A program made the translations under genes and the position numbers. From Erysipelotrichaceae bacterium (GTDB lineage Bacteria; Bacillota_I; Bacilli_A; Erysipelotrichales; Erysipelotrichaceae): 50,149 bases of DNA. Location: assembly GCA_017428765.1 (NCBI GenBank), contig JAFRQF010000010.1, positions 1 through 50,149 of the forward strand. Direction: 5' to 3'. Below are positions 1 through 8,908 of the stretch, in pieces (position 1 is the first letter of the stretch; every line of letters starts with the position of its first letter). The notes under the pieces are model-generated. The model saw only the letters and a program-made list of their open reading frames with translations, had not been told where the DNA came from and ran no database searches.

Positions 1-14
1 GATTTTTCTTTTTC

Positions 15-20
15 TGTCAA
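15..20 (-). promoter_or_regulatory. possible -35 element of a promoter leaving the window
   Basis: Read on the minus strand this is TTGACA, a perfect -35 hexamer. The matching -10 box would lie just beyond base 1, so it cannot be checked. It sits downstream of the galK terminator, where a promoter for the next minus-strand gene would be expected. The rest of bases 1-62 shows no complete gene. Confidence 0.3.
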
Positions 21-62
21 GTACTTTTCATCTTTTATCTCTTCTGTATCGTTACTTAGGTC

Positions 63-99
63 AATAAAAAAACAGGGTATGATTTACTCATATCCTGTT
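63..99 (-). terminator. Rho-independent terminator after galK
   Basis: On the minus strand a 12-bp stem with one mismatch (bases 71-82 against 88-99, AACAGGATATGA with TCATACCCTGTT) and a 5-nt loop is followed by a seven-T run (66-72, overlapping the stem base). It ends the MATE-rimO-ROK-galK unit. Confidence 0.85.
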
Positions 100-158
100 T
101 CAAAGGCTGATATAGAGTCACATTAAGTTAGTGACATTACTCCGAGGAGACATTTTAA

Positions 159-1436
159 TTAGATCAGTGTCTTTGTGCCGAATGGCCGTACGCGTACTTT
201 CAGCAGGCAGTCATCGCCGAATACCGAGCACATCAGTCTGGATATGCCTTCGACTTTTTCGCTCGGCACGATCAGCTGTATCGTTCCTTCAAAGCCGCCG
301 CCATGGACCCTGTATGCGCCTTCCTGGCCAAGATATATATCCGCAAGTGCCAGACCGATCGCCAGGGATTGCGAATTGACGCGGGAAGCCGGATAGACGT
401 TCTGCAGATATTCAAAGGAAGATCTGCCGGATTCTTTCATCAGATATAAGAGCTTGTCGATATCGTTGTTGCGGATCGCTTCTCTTTCCTCGACTGCCCT
501 TTTATCTTCGTTGTAGAAATGTAAGGCTCTTAACATCGCACGGTCATTTTTGACCTTTTCCCGGATCTCTTTGAAATTCGCGAGAAGTTTTTCCAAAGAA
601 GAATCCGCCAGGTAATCGACGCCAAGTTCTCTGGCGACGCTCTTGATCTCATTTGGAACGGCAGCATACTCATGCGACAGATCGGAGTGATCGCCCTTGG
701 TGTTGACCAAGATCAGCTCATATCCGTGATCGGAGAACGAGAAATCAAAACTCTCGATGACAGGCTCTTCCGGTCTTCTGAAATCGATCGTCACAAAACC
801 GCCGACCGAGATCGCCATCTGGTCCAGCAATCCGCTCGGTTTGCCGAAATAGGTGTTCTCGGCAAACTGTCCGATCTTTGCCCTCAGGATCGGGTCGATC
901 TGATCATCGTTATACAAAGTATTGAATATCTCCACCAGCATGACTTCAAAACATGCGGAAGAAGAAATGCCCGAACCGACCAGGACCCTTGATTCGCACA
1001 ATGCATCAAAGCCGCCGTAACGATAGCCTAAGCTGCTCAGGCGATACGCGATGCCGCGGATCAGGGCTTCCGAAGTGTTGATCTCTTCCTCTTTGATGGA
1101 GAGATCATTCAAGTCCACCGGTGCGATCTTGAAATCGCCGTCACGGTAATAGACCGTATTCTTGTCATTGGATTTTACGACAGCCAGATTGTCCATGCTG
1201 AGGCCTGCCGCAACGACATGACCGTGCTGATGGTCGGTGTGATTGCCTCCGATCTCGGAACGGCCCGGCGAAGAGATGAAATGATAATCGCCGTCGCCAT
1301 ATAATTCATAGGCTCTGTCAAGCAGCTTGAGATATCTCTGTTTTTCTTTGGAAATGTCGTCTTCACAGATGACTTTTTTCAAAAGAGGGTCGATCTGTTC
1401 GGAAACGACATATGCTTTCAGATCTGCATAATTCAT
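159..1436 (-). CDS. galK: galactokinase
   Basis: Phosphorylates alpha-D-galactose at C1 with ATP, the first Leloir step, in the cytosol. The 425-residue protein has the galactokinase signature near residues 59-70 (GRSEIGGNHTDH), the GHMP ATP-binding motif LVGSGISSSACFE near residue 152, and the C-terminal GHMP motif VHGGGFEGT near residue 379. The length is slightly above the usual 380-400. It is the last gene of its unit, starting 4 bases after the ROK kinase gene, with only a weak ribosome site (TTAGG). No galT, galE or galactose transporter is in the window, so the rest of the Leloir pathway must lie elsewhere. Family assignment is firm; true substrate specificity for galactose is inferred from the family. 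Confidence 0.92.
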   Translation of the reverse strand: MNYADLKAYVVSEQIDPLLKKVICEDDISKEKQRYLKLLDRAYELYGDGDYHFISSPGRSEIGGNHTDHQHGHVVAAGLSMDNLAVVKSNDKNTVYYRDGDFKIAPVDLNDLSIKEEEINTSEALIRGIAYRLSSLGYRYGGFDALCESRVLVGSGISSSACFEVMLVEIFNTLYNDDQIDPILRAKIGQFAENTYFGKPSGLLDQMAISVGGFVTIDFRRPEEPVIESFDFSFSDHGYELILVNTKGDHSDLSHEYAAVPNEIKSVARELGVDYLADSSLEKLLANFKEIREKVKNDRAMLRALHFYNEDKRAVEEREAIRNNDIDKLLYLMKESGRSSFEYLQNVYPASRVNSQSLAIGLALADIYLGQEGAYRVHGGGFEGTIQLIVPSEKVEGISRLMCSVFGDDCLLKVRVRPFGTKTLI

Positions 1437-1440
1437 AAAA

Positions 1441-2346
1441 CTAACCTAAATGCGATTTGCCTATCATTGCAGCACCAAGAACGCCCGGTTCCGCCAGCTG
1501 TGCCTTCAGGATCGGAACATCTCTCATGGCTTCATGAGCCATGGAACGGAAATACTCTTTGACTTTGGAGAAATAGATCGCGGAAGAATGCGAGCAGCCG
1601 CCGCCGATGACGAAACAATCCGGTGCACAGATCGCTGAGATCGCAGCCAGACAGGTCGCGAAATCTTTTGACATCTTATCGACGATCGCCATCGCCACTT
1701 CATTGCCTTCTCCTGCCAGCAGGAAGACTTTTCTTGCCGAATCGCCCTTTTCACCGATCAGATCCTTGCCGATCAGACCGATCGCCGTACCCGACGCAAC
1801 GGATTCGACACCGCCTCTGTTGAGGTGGGAATAGACCGGATACTGTTTGGCATCCGGATCGACGATGACGTTGGCAACTTCACCGGCATACCCCTTATGA
1901 CCGGAAATGACCTTGCCATCGATGACCAGAGCGCCGCCGATACCGGTCGAATGGGTCAGGAAGTAGACTTCATGATAGCCTCTGCCGGCACCGAGAACAG
2001 CTTCTGCCAGACCTGCGGCATTGGCATCGTTGTCCAGGAATACCGGAACACCGGTAACTCTCTGCATATTATCGGCAAACGGATACCCCTCACAGCCCGG
2101 GATATTGGTCGCCTGTGTGATCACGTTTCTTTCGCCGTCTACCGGGCCCGGAATTGCCAGGCCGATGGACTTGACATCGGTAAGATCAAACTGGCTGAGC
2201 AGTTCGAGAATGTTTTCCTCGATCTTTTCCGGTCCTTCCAATCCATGAGAAGGCGCGATGACATCCTGGACGATCCTTCCTTCGTCGTCCACTTTGGCAA
2301 TCCTGACGTTGGTACCGCCTAAATCGATTCCTACATAATAATCCAT
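1441..2346 (-). CDS. ROK-family sugar kinase (glucokinase-like)
   Basis: A 301-residue ROK protein. The N-terminal phosphate-binding loop is DLGGTNVRIAKVD (residues 8-20), and the catalytic region has DNDANAAGLAE near residue 130. The glycine-rich stretch STGIGGALVIDGK also fits. ROK enzymes phosphorylate glucose, fructose, N-acetylmannosamine or similar sugars. The Cys-rich zinc motif (GCxxCxCG) of most ROK kinases is absent; the equivalent region reads HLNRGGVESVASG. The start has a GAGAGG ribosome site within the 4-base gap after rimO. The neighbour galK suggests sugar catabolism. Glucokinase is the default guess, but the substrate cannot be read from sequence. Confidence 0.8.
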   Translation of the reverse strand: MDYYVGIDLGGTNVRIAKVDDEGRIVQDVIAPSHGLEGPEKIEENILELLSQFDLTDVKSIGLAIPGPVDGERNVITQATNIPGCEGYPFADNMQRVTGVPVFLDNDANAAGLAEAVLGAGRGYHEVYFLTHSTGIGGALVIDGKVISGHKGYAGEVANVIVDPDAKQYPVYSHLNRGGVESVASGTAIGLIGKDLIGEKGDSARKVFLLAGEGNEVAMAIVDKMSKDFATCLAAISAICAPDCFVIGGGCSHSSAIYFSKVKEYFRSMAHEAMRDVPILKAQLAEPGVLGAAMIGKSHLG

Positions 2347-2350
2347 TATA

Positions 2351-3655
2351 TTACCTCTCGTTTTTCTTCATTATACCAAGCAGATCATAGTTTTGATATC
2401 CGCTAATCTCAATTTCATAAAATTCTCCGATCTTAAGCGGTTCATCCGTGCTGACATAAATGATGCCGTCGATCCCGTCAGGAGCCGACATGTAGCTTCT
2501 TGCGACATAGCGGTCAAACAGCGATTCGTAGCGTTCGATCAAAGCGGTATAGGTCTTTCCGATACGTGCTTCATTCTTTTCATTGACGATCTGCTGCTGC
2601 AAAGTCATCAGGCGTTCGTATCTTTCCTGTTTGACTTCTTCTTCGACCTGTCCGTCCATGTCATAGGACTTGGTATCCTCTTCCGGTGAATAGGTAAAAG
2701 CGCCTAACGAATCAAAACGGATCTCTCTTACAAGATCGAGCGTGTCTTCGAAAGTCTTTTCCGTCTCATGCGGGAAACCGACGATCAGAGTCGTGCGGAT
2801 GTAGGCATCTTTGAAATACTTGCGTATCAGAGCGATCTTGTCTTTGATCAGCTGCACGCTCCCGCGCCGGTTCATCAGTTTCAATATCTCATCATTGCCA
2901 TACTGTATTGGGATATCAAAGTACGGCAATACCCTCTTGCATTGAGACATTTCGATCAGAAGGTCCTCTTCGATCTCATCGGGATACATGTAGAGTATCC
3001 TGATCCATTTGAATTCGATCTTATCGAGCTCATGGATCAGATCCTTCAAAGCGAAACGCCCGTAAAGATCGTGGCCGTAATAGGTCGTATCCTGTGCGAC
3101 GACGTTGAGCTCCTTCACGCCGTTTTCAAAAAGGCGTCTTGCCTCTGCGACATTGTCTTCGATCGGATAGGAACGGCAATTGCCGCGTATCAGAGGGATC
3201 GCACAGTATGAACAGCGGTTGTCGCAGCCATCCGAGATCTTCAGATAGGCCGTATAGGAACTGTTGGCCAGCTTGCGGTTTTTGCCGTACGTATTGATGA
3301 AACGATGATCGAAAAGTTTCGAAAGAAGCTCCGGCAGTTTCGGATAATCCCCGATCGGCACGAAAAGATCGACCTCCGGAAATTCTTCTTTGCATTCATC
3401 AAGATAGCGCTGCACGAAACACCCCGTCACGATCAGCTTCTTGAGATTATTCTTCTTATATTCGGCGATCTCCAGTATCGTATCGATCGCCTCTTCTTTG
3501 GCGCTGAGTATGAAACCGCAGGTATTGATCAGGACGACATCGCATTTCTTGAGATCATATTCATATTCAAAATACGGGTCGTCAAAAAGACCGATGATGT
3601 TCTCGCTGTCGACGAGATTCTTGGCACAGCCAAGAGAGATAAATCCAACTTTCAT
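2351..3655 (-). CDS. rimO: ribosomal protein uS12 methylthiotransferase RimO
   Basis: Radical-SAM enzyme that adds a methylthio group to the conserved aspartate of ribosomal protein S12. The 434 residues show the MTTase N-terminal domain with its cluster-binding cysteines (SLGCAKN at residues 7-13, NTCGF at 45-49, TGCF near 78). The radical-SAM motif CDNRCSYC follows near residue 143, and a C-terminal TRAM domain carries the AxIGKTYTALIE segment. The start MKVGFISLGCAKNLVDSE is typical of RimO rather than MiaB. It is packed between MATE (1 base away) and the ROK kinase in a shared transcript. Confidence 0.93.
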   Translation of the reverse strand: MKVGFISLGCAKNLVDSENIIGLFDDPYFEYEYDLKKCDVVLINTCGFILSAKEEAIDTILEIAEYKKNNLKKLIVTGCFVQRYLDECKEEFPEVDLFVPIGDYPKLPELLSKLFDHRFINTYGKNRKLANSSYTAYLKISDGCDNRCSYCAIPLIRGNCRSYPIEDNVAEARRLFENGVKELNVVAQDTTYYGHDLYGRFALKDLIHELDKIEFKWIRILYMYPDEIEEDLLIEMSQCKRVLPYFDIPIQYGNDEILKLMNRRGSVQLIKDKIALIRKYFKDAYIRTTLIVGFPHETEKTFEDTLDLVREIRFDSLGAFTYSPEEDTKSYDMDGQVEEEVKQERYERLMTLQQQIVNEKNEARIGKTYTALIERYESLFDRYVARSYMSAPDGIDGIIYVSTDEPLKIGEFYEIEISGYQNYDLLGIMKKNER

Positions 3656-3656
3656 T

Positions 3657-5006
3657 TTAGTCCACCAACTCTGTTAAATTATTTGCCCACTTATAACTGT
3701 TATATCGTTTCAAGGTCAGGATAAAACGGACGACCTGTTCCATCTGACATAATAATACCAGCAAGACCACATTTTTGGCACCGAAATACACGCCGGCAAA
3801 AGCAATCGGGATGCCTACGGCATACATGATGCCGGAATCAAGCAGATTGTAGATCTTGGAATCTCCGCCCGCCTTCAAAGTACAGAACATGACATAGGTG
3901 AATACCCGCATGAAGGCCTTGAAGCCGTAGACCATCAGCATCTTGGAACAATCCGCATAGATCACGGGATCGGAAATGTGATACAGATCCAGGAAAACGG
4001 GTGACAGCGCCACCATGAATATCCAAAGCAGCGCACCGACCGCAAAAGACAGTCCCAGATGATAACGGGACTCTTCTTTCGCCTGTTCTATCCTTCCTTC
4101 GCCAAGAAGCGTGCCGACGATGATCGAGACTGCCTCACCATAGCCCCAAACGGCAAACAGAGCCAGATTCAGGATCTCGGAGCTGACATAGATGACTTCC
4201 ATCGAAGAAGCGCCCAGCATACCGTAGGCCTTGTTGAACAAAGACTGTCCGAAACCAAACAGCATCTCGTTGAATGCGATCGGAAGCACCTTCCCGATGA
4301 ACGGTACGACAAAACCGGAATGGAAAGAAAACATCTCTCTGACACCGACCAGAAAGACCGGCTTATCACGAAGCGCGAAACAGATCGTCGCGATGCAGCA
4401 GATGAGTTCACTGGCAAGCACCGCCATGCCGGCTCCGGCCACTCCTTTATGAAAGACATAGATGAACAGGTAGTTGCATAAGATGTTCAGCAATACATAA
4501 AAGCCGGAGATGCAGAAAGCGACTCTTGTTCTGTGCATCGCCTGATACATGCTTCGAAAGGAAGTCGTGATGCACATGAAGATCAAAGAGATCATCACAT
4601 AACGCAGATACACCCAGGAATACGGAAGTATTTCAAGATCATTGAGATAGAACAGCAGCAATTTATCACCAAAAAAGAATACCACGCAGATCCAGAACAG
4701 TGCATTCAGCAAGGAAGACGTCAGAAACAGTCCCTGTGTCTTTGCCATGTTCTTATACTGGCCGGCACCGAAAAACTGTGCTCCGAACAATGCCGCCCCT
4801 GCTTCAAGTCCCCACAGGAGGTAGTCATGCAGATAGATGACATTGTTGGCATTGCCTACCGCCGTGACCATGCCGATCGAAGAGACCATGATCGAACAGA
4901 TGATCGAGCGGCATGACAGCAGAAGCTGTGACAGCGCGCAAGGCAAAGCGATGCGATACACCTTTTTATAAAAATCCGAATCTCCGATATAAGCTCTTAC
5001 GTTCAT
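3657..5006 (-). CDS. MATE-family multidrug/metabolite exporter
   Basis: Integral membrane Na+ or H+ antiporter of the MATE fold. The 449 residues contain about twelve hydrophobic segments arranged in two halves, and short loops such as GAQFFGAGQY and GTLLGEG that recur in MATE proteins. The substrate is unknown. It is the first gene of the MATE-rimO-ROK-galK unit. The minus strand reads TATAAT, nine bases, then ATG, so transcription may begin 2-3 bases from the start codon. The only Shine-Dalgarno-like stretch (AGGGGA) would be upstream of such a start site. It lies just downstream of the helicase terminator. Confidence 0.85.
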   Translation of the reverse strand: MNVRAYIGDSDFYKKVYRIALPCALSQLLLSCRSIICSIMVSSIGMVTAVGNANNVIYLHDYLLWGLEAGAALFGAQFFGAGQYKNMAKTQGLFLTSSLLNALFWICVVFFFGDKLLLFYLNDLEILPYSWVYLRYVMISLIFMCITTSFRSMYQAMHRTRVAFCISGFYVLLNILCNYLFIYVFHKGVAGAGMAVLASELICCIATICFALRDKPVFLVGVREMFSFHSGFVVPFIGKVLPIAFNEMLFGFGQSLFNKAYGMLGASSMEVIYVSSEILNLALFAVWGYGEAVSIIVGTLLGEGRIEQAKEESRYHLGLSFAVGALLWIFMVALSPVFLDLYHISDPVIYADCSKMLMVYGFKAFMRVFTYVMFCTLKAGGDSKIYNLLDSGIMYAVGIPIAFAGVYFGAKNVVLLVLLCQMEQVVRFILTLKRYNSYKWANNLTELVD

Positions 5007-5015
5007 ACTTCCCCT

Positions 5016-5021
5016 ATTATA
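5016..5021 (-). promoter_or_regulatory. -10 box 9 nt from the MATE start codon
   Basis: The minus strand reads TATAAT (5021 to 5016), then AGGGGAAGT, then ATG. A transcript starting about 7 nt after the -10 box would have almost no leader. No clear -35 is seen. Confidence 0.5.
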
Positions 5022-5060
5022 TAAGAAAAAATAAGAAACAAGGCTAATCTGCCTTGTTTC
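5022..5060 (-). terminator. Rho-independent terminator overlapping the helicase stop codon
   Basis: The minus-strand stem GAAACAAGGC / GCCTTGTTTC (5051-5060 against 5035-5044) has a six-base loop and is followed by a T-rich tail. The hairpin begins inside the last codons of the helicase gene. Confidence 0.8.
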
Positions 5061-6381
5061 TCTGCTTCTCTTTGTATCTCTCGAGACGTTCTTCCTTGAT
5101 CTTGGCCTGGATGAACTCTCTTCTTTTCTTGCGCTTGATCTTTTCGACCTGCGCGTTCTTCTTTTTCTTGTAGTTCGGCTTTACCTTTTCGTTCTTGCGG
5201 TAGAGCGACTTGACGATCGCCTTTTCCTCGTCGTCCGCCTTGATCTGCTTCTTCGCCGTCGGATTGTTGGCTTCCTTCCAGCTGCCGCGCTTGTATTCCT
5301 TCGCCAGGAAGTTGATACCCTTCTTGTTCAGCGTCTTGATCGCTTCAAGATCGGATTCCTTGTAAAGAAGATAACAGGTGCCGTCTTTCTCGTTCCGTCC
5401 GGTCCTGCCGGCTCTGTGCATGTAGAACTGCAGCTGTTTCGGAAGACCCATGGATATGACATGGGAGATACCATCGATATCGATGCCTCTTGATGCGACA
5501 TCGGAAGCCACGACGTAGGAATACTTCTTTGCCTGCAGATCCTTGATGGCCTTCTGCCGGCTCCTGGAATCAAGTCCGCCGTGCAAGAGCAGTACCTTGA
5601 CTCCTTTCTCACTCAGATAGGCATAGGTCTCATCCGCCTCATCTTTGGAATTTGCGAAGATCAGACAGACATATGGCTTGAAACCGGGAAGGATGTCATA
5701 GACCACTTCCTTATATTCCTTGTGCTTGCAGTTGACAAGGACATGATTGATGCGCGGATCCCTCTTCTTGTCTTCGACTCTGACGGTCTTGGGATTGTTC
5801 AGATACTTTCTGACAAAGACATTGAGTTCTTCCGGGAAAGTTGCCGAGAAACATAAAACCTGCGGATCTTTCACCATGTGTGAAAAGACGACATCGATGT
5901 CTTCCAGGAATCCGAATTCCAAAGTCATATCCGCTTCATCGATGATGAACATCTGTACGAAGTCGACGCGTAAGGCGTTGGACACGAACAGGTCTTTGAT
6001 CCTGCCCGGCGTACCGATGACGATATGCGGCGTGTTCTCCATCTTGGAGATCGATTTTTTCTTATCCGTACCTCCGGCAAGCAGCTGGATGCGCAAGTCA
6101 GGATAGACTTCCTTCATCACAAGGCAGTTCTGGTAGACCTGATACGCCAGCTCTCTGGTCGGCAAAGAGATGAGGACCTGTGTCTTATCGGAAACAGGAT
6201 TGATCATTTCCATGACCGGTATCAGATAGGCATGCGTTTTTCCCGTTCCGGTCTTTGACAAAGCGATCACATCTCTGCTGGAAGAAGTGTATTTCAAAAC
6301 TTCCTCCTGCACTTTCGTGAGCTCTTCAAAACCGTTCAATTCAATAAATCTTCTGGTCGTTTCTTTGAGTTTTGAGTTCAT
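5044..6381 (-). CDS. cshB: DEAD-box RNA helicase (CshB-like)
   Basis: ATP-dependent RNA helicase, about 445 residues. All core motifs are visible in order: ALSKTGTGKT (Walker A), PTRELA, GTPGR, DEAD, SAT, then in the second RecA domain ASDVASRGIDI and HRAGRTGR. The C-terminal tail is strongly Lys/Arg-rich, as in CshB and other RNA-binding helicases. The neighbour ispH supports CshB, because the two lie close together in Bacillus. The start at 6381 (MNSKLKET) is chosen because the promoter -10 box ends 8 nt before it; an in-frame ATG two codons upstream lies too close to the -10. No Shine-Dalgarno is present. Confidence 0.88.
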   Translation of the reverse strand: MNSKLKETTRRFIELNGFEELTKVQEEVLKYTSSSRDVIALSKTGTGKTHAYLIPVMEMINPVSDKTQVLISLPTRELAYQVYQNCLVMKEVYPDLRIQLLAGGTDKKKSISKMENTPHIVIGTPGRIKDLFVSNALRVDFVQMFIIDEADMTLEFGFLEDIDVVFSHMVKDPQVLCFSATFPEELNVFVRKYLNNPKTVRVEDKKRDPRINHVLVNCKHKEYKEVVYDILPGFKPYVCLIFANSKDEADETYAYLSEKGVKVLLLHGGLDSRSRQKAIKDLQAKKYSYVVASDVASRGIDIDGISHVISMGLPKQLQFYMHRAGRTGRNEKDGTCYLLYKESDLEAIKTLNKKGINFLAKEYKRGSWKEANNPTAKKQIKADDEEKAIVKSLYRKNEKVKPNYKKKKNAQVEKIKRKKRREFIQAKIKEERLERYKEKQRNKAD

Positions 6382-6389
6382 ACGCATAT

Positions 6390-6398
6390 ATTTTAGCA
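6390..6398 (-). promoter_or_regulatory. extended -10 promoter of the helicase gene, predicted leaderless
   Basis: The minus strand reads TGCTAAAAT, an extended -10 box, followed by 8 nt and the ATG at 6381. The string GCTAAAATATATGC is close to GCTAGAATATATGC in front of asnA. Confidence 0.6.
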
Positions 6399-6403
6399 TA
6401 CTG

Positions 6404-6409
6404 TATAAT
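6404..6409 (+). promoter_or_regulatory. -10 box of ispH, predicted leaderless
   Basis: A perfect TATAAT ends 6 nt before the ispH ATG, so the usual start site coincides with the A of ATG. The intervening GAAGTC is not a ribosome site. No convincing -35 is seen. Confidence 0.6.
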
Positions 6410-6415
6410 GAAGTC

Positions 6416-7285
6416 ATGGAAATTAAAAAAGTCGTTCCCAGCGGCTATTGCAAAGGCGTCGTCAACGCCATCCGTCTGGCTAAAAAGACCAAGGAAGACA
6501 ATCCGGATACTCCCGTTTATGTCTTGGGCATGCTGGTGCACAATTCTTTCGTGACCAAGGAGCTTTCTGACCTTGGCATCATCACCCTCGATGATACTTT
6601 CACAAGCAAGTCCGAGCTTCTCGATCAGATCGATGAAGGCATCGTGATCTTTACGGCGCACGGCATATCCGACGCCATCAAAGACAAGGCTGTTTCAAAA
6701 GGTTTGCGTTATGTCGATGCCTCCTGCGTCGATGTACTCAAGACACAGAACATCATCCGTCAGTATCTGAAACAGGGATATGACGTCATCTACTTCGGCA
6801 AGAAGAATCATCCCGAAGCGGAAGCCGTTCTTTCGATCAGCGAGAAGATCCACCTGGTCTGCAACAGCGAGATGCTGAAAGAACTTCATATCGACAATGA
6901 CAGGATCTTTCTCACCAACCAGACGACGATGTCCTATCTGGAACTGCAGGGACTTTTCAAAGAAGTTCAGGAAAAATATCCGCAGGTCATCATCGAAGAA
7001 GAGATCTGCAACGCCACTTCCTCAAGACAGATGGCGATCGCAAATCTTCAGGATTGCGATGTCCTGTATGTGGTCGGCGACGTCAAATCCAACAACACCG
7101 CAAAACTCGTCGATATCGGCAAGAAGCACGGCATAAAAAAAGTCCTGCTGATACAGGACTATAATGATATCGATCTTGAAGATGTCAAAGATGCCGGGCA
7201 CGTATATGTGACGGCAGGAGCCTCGACTCCGCCCAAACTGATCGAAGAAGTGATCAGCTATCTACGCGCGAAGGCGGGCCAGTAG
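6416..7285 (+). CDS. ispH: 4-hydroxy-3-methylbut-2-enyl diphosphate reductase
   Basis: The last enzyme of the MEP isoprenoid pathway, reducing HMBPP to IPP and DMAPP with a [4Fe-4S] cluster. The 289-residue protein has the three cluster cysteines in context: PSGYCKGV near residue 12, DASCVDV near residue 103 and EEICNATSSRQ near residue 200. The start MEIKKVVPSGYCKGV matches the family N-terminus; a longer in-frame frame upstream (from 6287) runs back through the helicase gene and is rejected. The gene diverges from the helicase gene and converges on the flippase gene, overlapping its 3' end by 24 bases with no terminator between them. Confidence 0.94.
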   Translation: MEIKKVVPSGYCKGVVNAIRLAKKTKEDNPDTPVYVLGMLVHNSFVTKELSDLGIITLDDTFTSKSELLDQIDEGIVIFTAHGISDAIKDKAVSKGLRYVDASCVDVLKTQNIIRQYLKQGYDVIYFGKKNHPEAEAVLSISEKIHLVCNSEMLKELHIDNDRIFLTNQTTMSYLELQGLFKEVQEKYPQVIIEEEICNATSSRQMAIANLQDCDVLYVVGDVKSNNTAKLVDIGKKHGIKKVLLIQDYNDIDLEDVKDAGHVYVTAGASTPPKLIEEVISYLRAKAGQ

Positions 7286-8908
7286 TTTCCTGATCGAGAT
7301 GTCTTTGATGCCGAAGACTTTCTGCGGCAGATGCATCTTCACGGTGATATAGTAGTAGATCCCCAGCATGATCAGACCGAGCACGCCCATGATGAGGATA
7401 TCGATGATCCTGCTGGTATAATCGAACGGGATCAGCTGATGGATAAGGAAAGCCGGAAGGACCATCACCAGAGAAGCGACCGTCGTTTTGATGAAACGGC
7501 GCGTCGAACCTCTGACGTTGATGCCGAAGTTCTTGCGCAGAGCCAGGAAATACAGGACGATCTGTATCAGATAATAGATCCCCGAAGAATAGATCATTCC
7601 GTAGGCGCCGAAAAGTGCGACCATCGGAAAGAACGTGACAAGTTTGGCGATAAAGGAGACGATCAGAGTGATGATCGCCTCTTTTCTTAATTTCAGCGAC
7701 ATCATCATCGACGAGAAGATCGGTGCGATCGTTCCCAAGAAGATCTGAATGTTCGATACCGCAAACAAGGATGCGCCAAGATCGAGATTGCGGTTGCCGT
7801 ACATGATGAAATAGATATCTCTGGCAAAGAAGATGAAGATCATCATCATCGGCACCAGGATGAAGATCACCGTATCCAGGATCTGGTTGATCTGTTTCGT
7901 GATCTTTTTATTGTCTCTTGCCTCGAGGGATTCACTGAGATACGGCACCATGCCCGACCCGAAGCCCAGTGCCAGAACGGATGGGATATTGGAGATCTTG
8001 GCGATATTCGCCTGTAAGATACCGGCGGAAAGCTTTGCCGATTCATAGACTTCCGGACCGTTGACCTTGGTCATGTAATCCAGGAAGAACGTCGTATTGA
8101 CCAAAGGCCCGGCCGTTCCCAGAAACGAGATGATCACATAAGGAACTCCCAGCAGCAGGATCTCTTTGACGATCTCTTTTTCATTCATCAGAGGCCCTTC
8201 CTTCTGTTTCTTTGCCAGAAGGACGACACTTCTTTCATCCTGCCTTCCCAGTATCTTGGTATAGAACAGTGCGGCCAGAGCACCGAGCGATGCGGCAGCG
8301 ATGGCGATGAAGATCGCCCAGATGTTCTTGAAATGCAGTATCACGACAAACAGATAGCCGAATATGAGGATCGAAAAGACTCTGACGAACTGTTCCAGGA
8401 CCTGCGAAGAGGCATAGAGGTCCAAACGCTTGAGACCTTGGATGTAGCCGCGGAAGGAACTTAAAAGAGGTACGAGTATGACTGCGACAGTCAGTATCGC
8501 AAACATGATCTTGAGATTGTTCACATCTTCCGCAGGCGCCGAAACACCAAGCGATTGCCTGGCGATAGGTTCTGCCGCCAGAAGAAGGAAGATGCCGGTA
8601 AAAAGCGAAAGACCGAGAACGATCGATGTTCCCATCTTCTTTACCAGAAGAACGGAACGGAAATCATTCCTGGAATAGTATTTTGCGACCAGTGCGGCGA
8701 TCGCAAACGGGATACCTGCCTGCGATATCTGCAAGAGAAGGTCGTAATAGGTATATACGATCGAATAGAAAGCCATGTTCGATTCGCCGGCGATCGCGGA
8801 AAGAGGAGAATAATACAGCAGTCCAAGCAATTTGGACACAAAAATACCAAAGGAGCTCGTTAAAGCTCCGATCAGTAAAGATTGTTTCATCTTTTCTTTA
8901 TTCATCAT
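7262..8908 (-). CDS. MOP-superfamily lipid-linked oligosaccharide flippase (MurJ/SpoVB type)
   Basis: A 548-residue membrane protein with about fourteen hydrophobic segments of the polysaccharide-biosynthesis/MurJ fold. The N-terminal SFGIFVSKLLGLLYYSPL segment and the FRGYIQGL loop are typical of the SpoVB/MurJ group that moves lipid II or other undecaprenyl-linked sugars across the membrane. It overlaps the preceding lipoprotein gene by 4 bases (ATGA), so translation is probably coupled. Whether it is the essential lipid II flippase or a paralogue for another polymer cannot be told here. Its 3' end overlaps that of ispH. Confidence 0.8.
   Translation of the reverse strand: MMNKEKMKQSLLIGALTSSFGIFVSKLLGLLYYSPLSAIAGESNMAFYSIVYTYYDLLLQISQAGIPFAIAALVAKYYSRNDFRSVLLVKKMGTSIVLGLSLFTGIFLLLAAEPIARQSLGVSAPAEDVNNLKIMFAILTVAVILVPLLSSFRGYIQGLKRLDLYASSQVLEQFVRVFSILIFGYLFVVILHFKNIWAIFIAIAAASLGALAALFYTKILGRQDERSVVLLAKKQKEGPLMNEKEIVKEILLLGVPYVIISFLGTAGPLVNTTFFLDYMTKVNGPEVYESAKLSAGILQANIAKISNIPSVLALGFGSGMVPYLSESLEARDNKKITKQINQILDTVIFILVPMMMIFIFFARDIYFIMYGNRNLDLGASLFAVSNIQIFLGTIAPIFSSMMMSLKLRKEAIITLIVSFIAKLVTFFPMVALFGAYGMIYSSGIYYLIQIVLYFLALRKNFGINVRGSTRRFIKTTVASLVMVLPAFLIHQLIPFDYTSRIIDILIMGVLGLIMLGIYYYITVKMHLPQKVFGIKDISIRKLLARLRA

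Noticed and set aside
6287..6415. 43-codon extension of ispH
   Set aside because: It is antisense to the helicase gene and lies upstream of the ispH -10 box.
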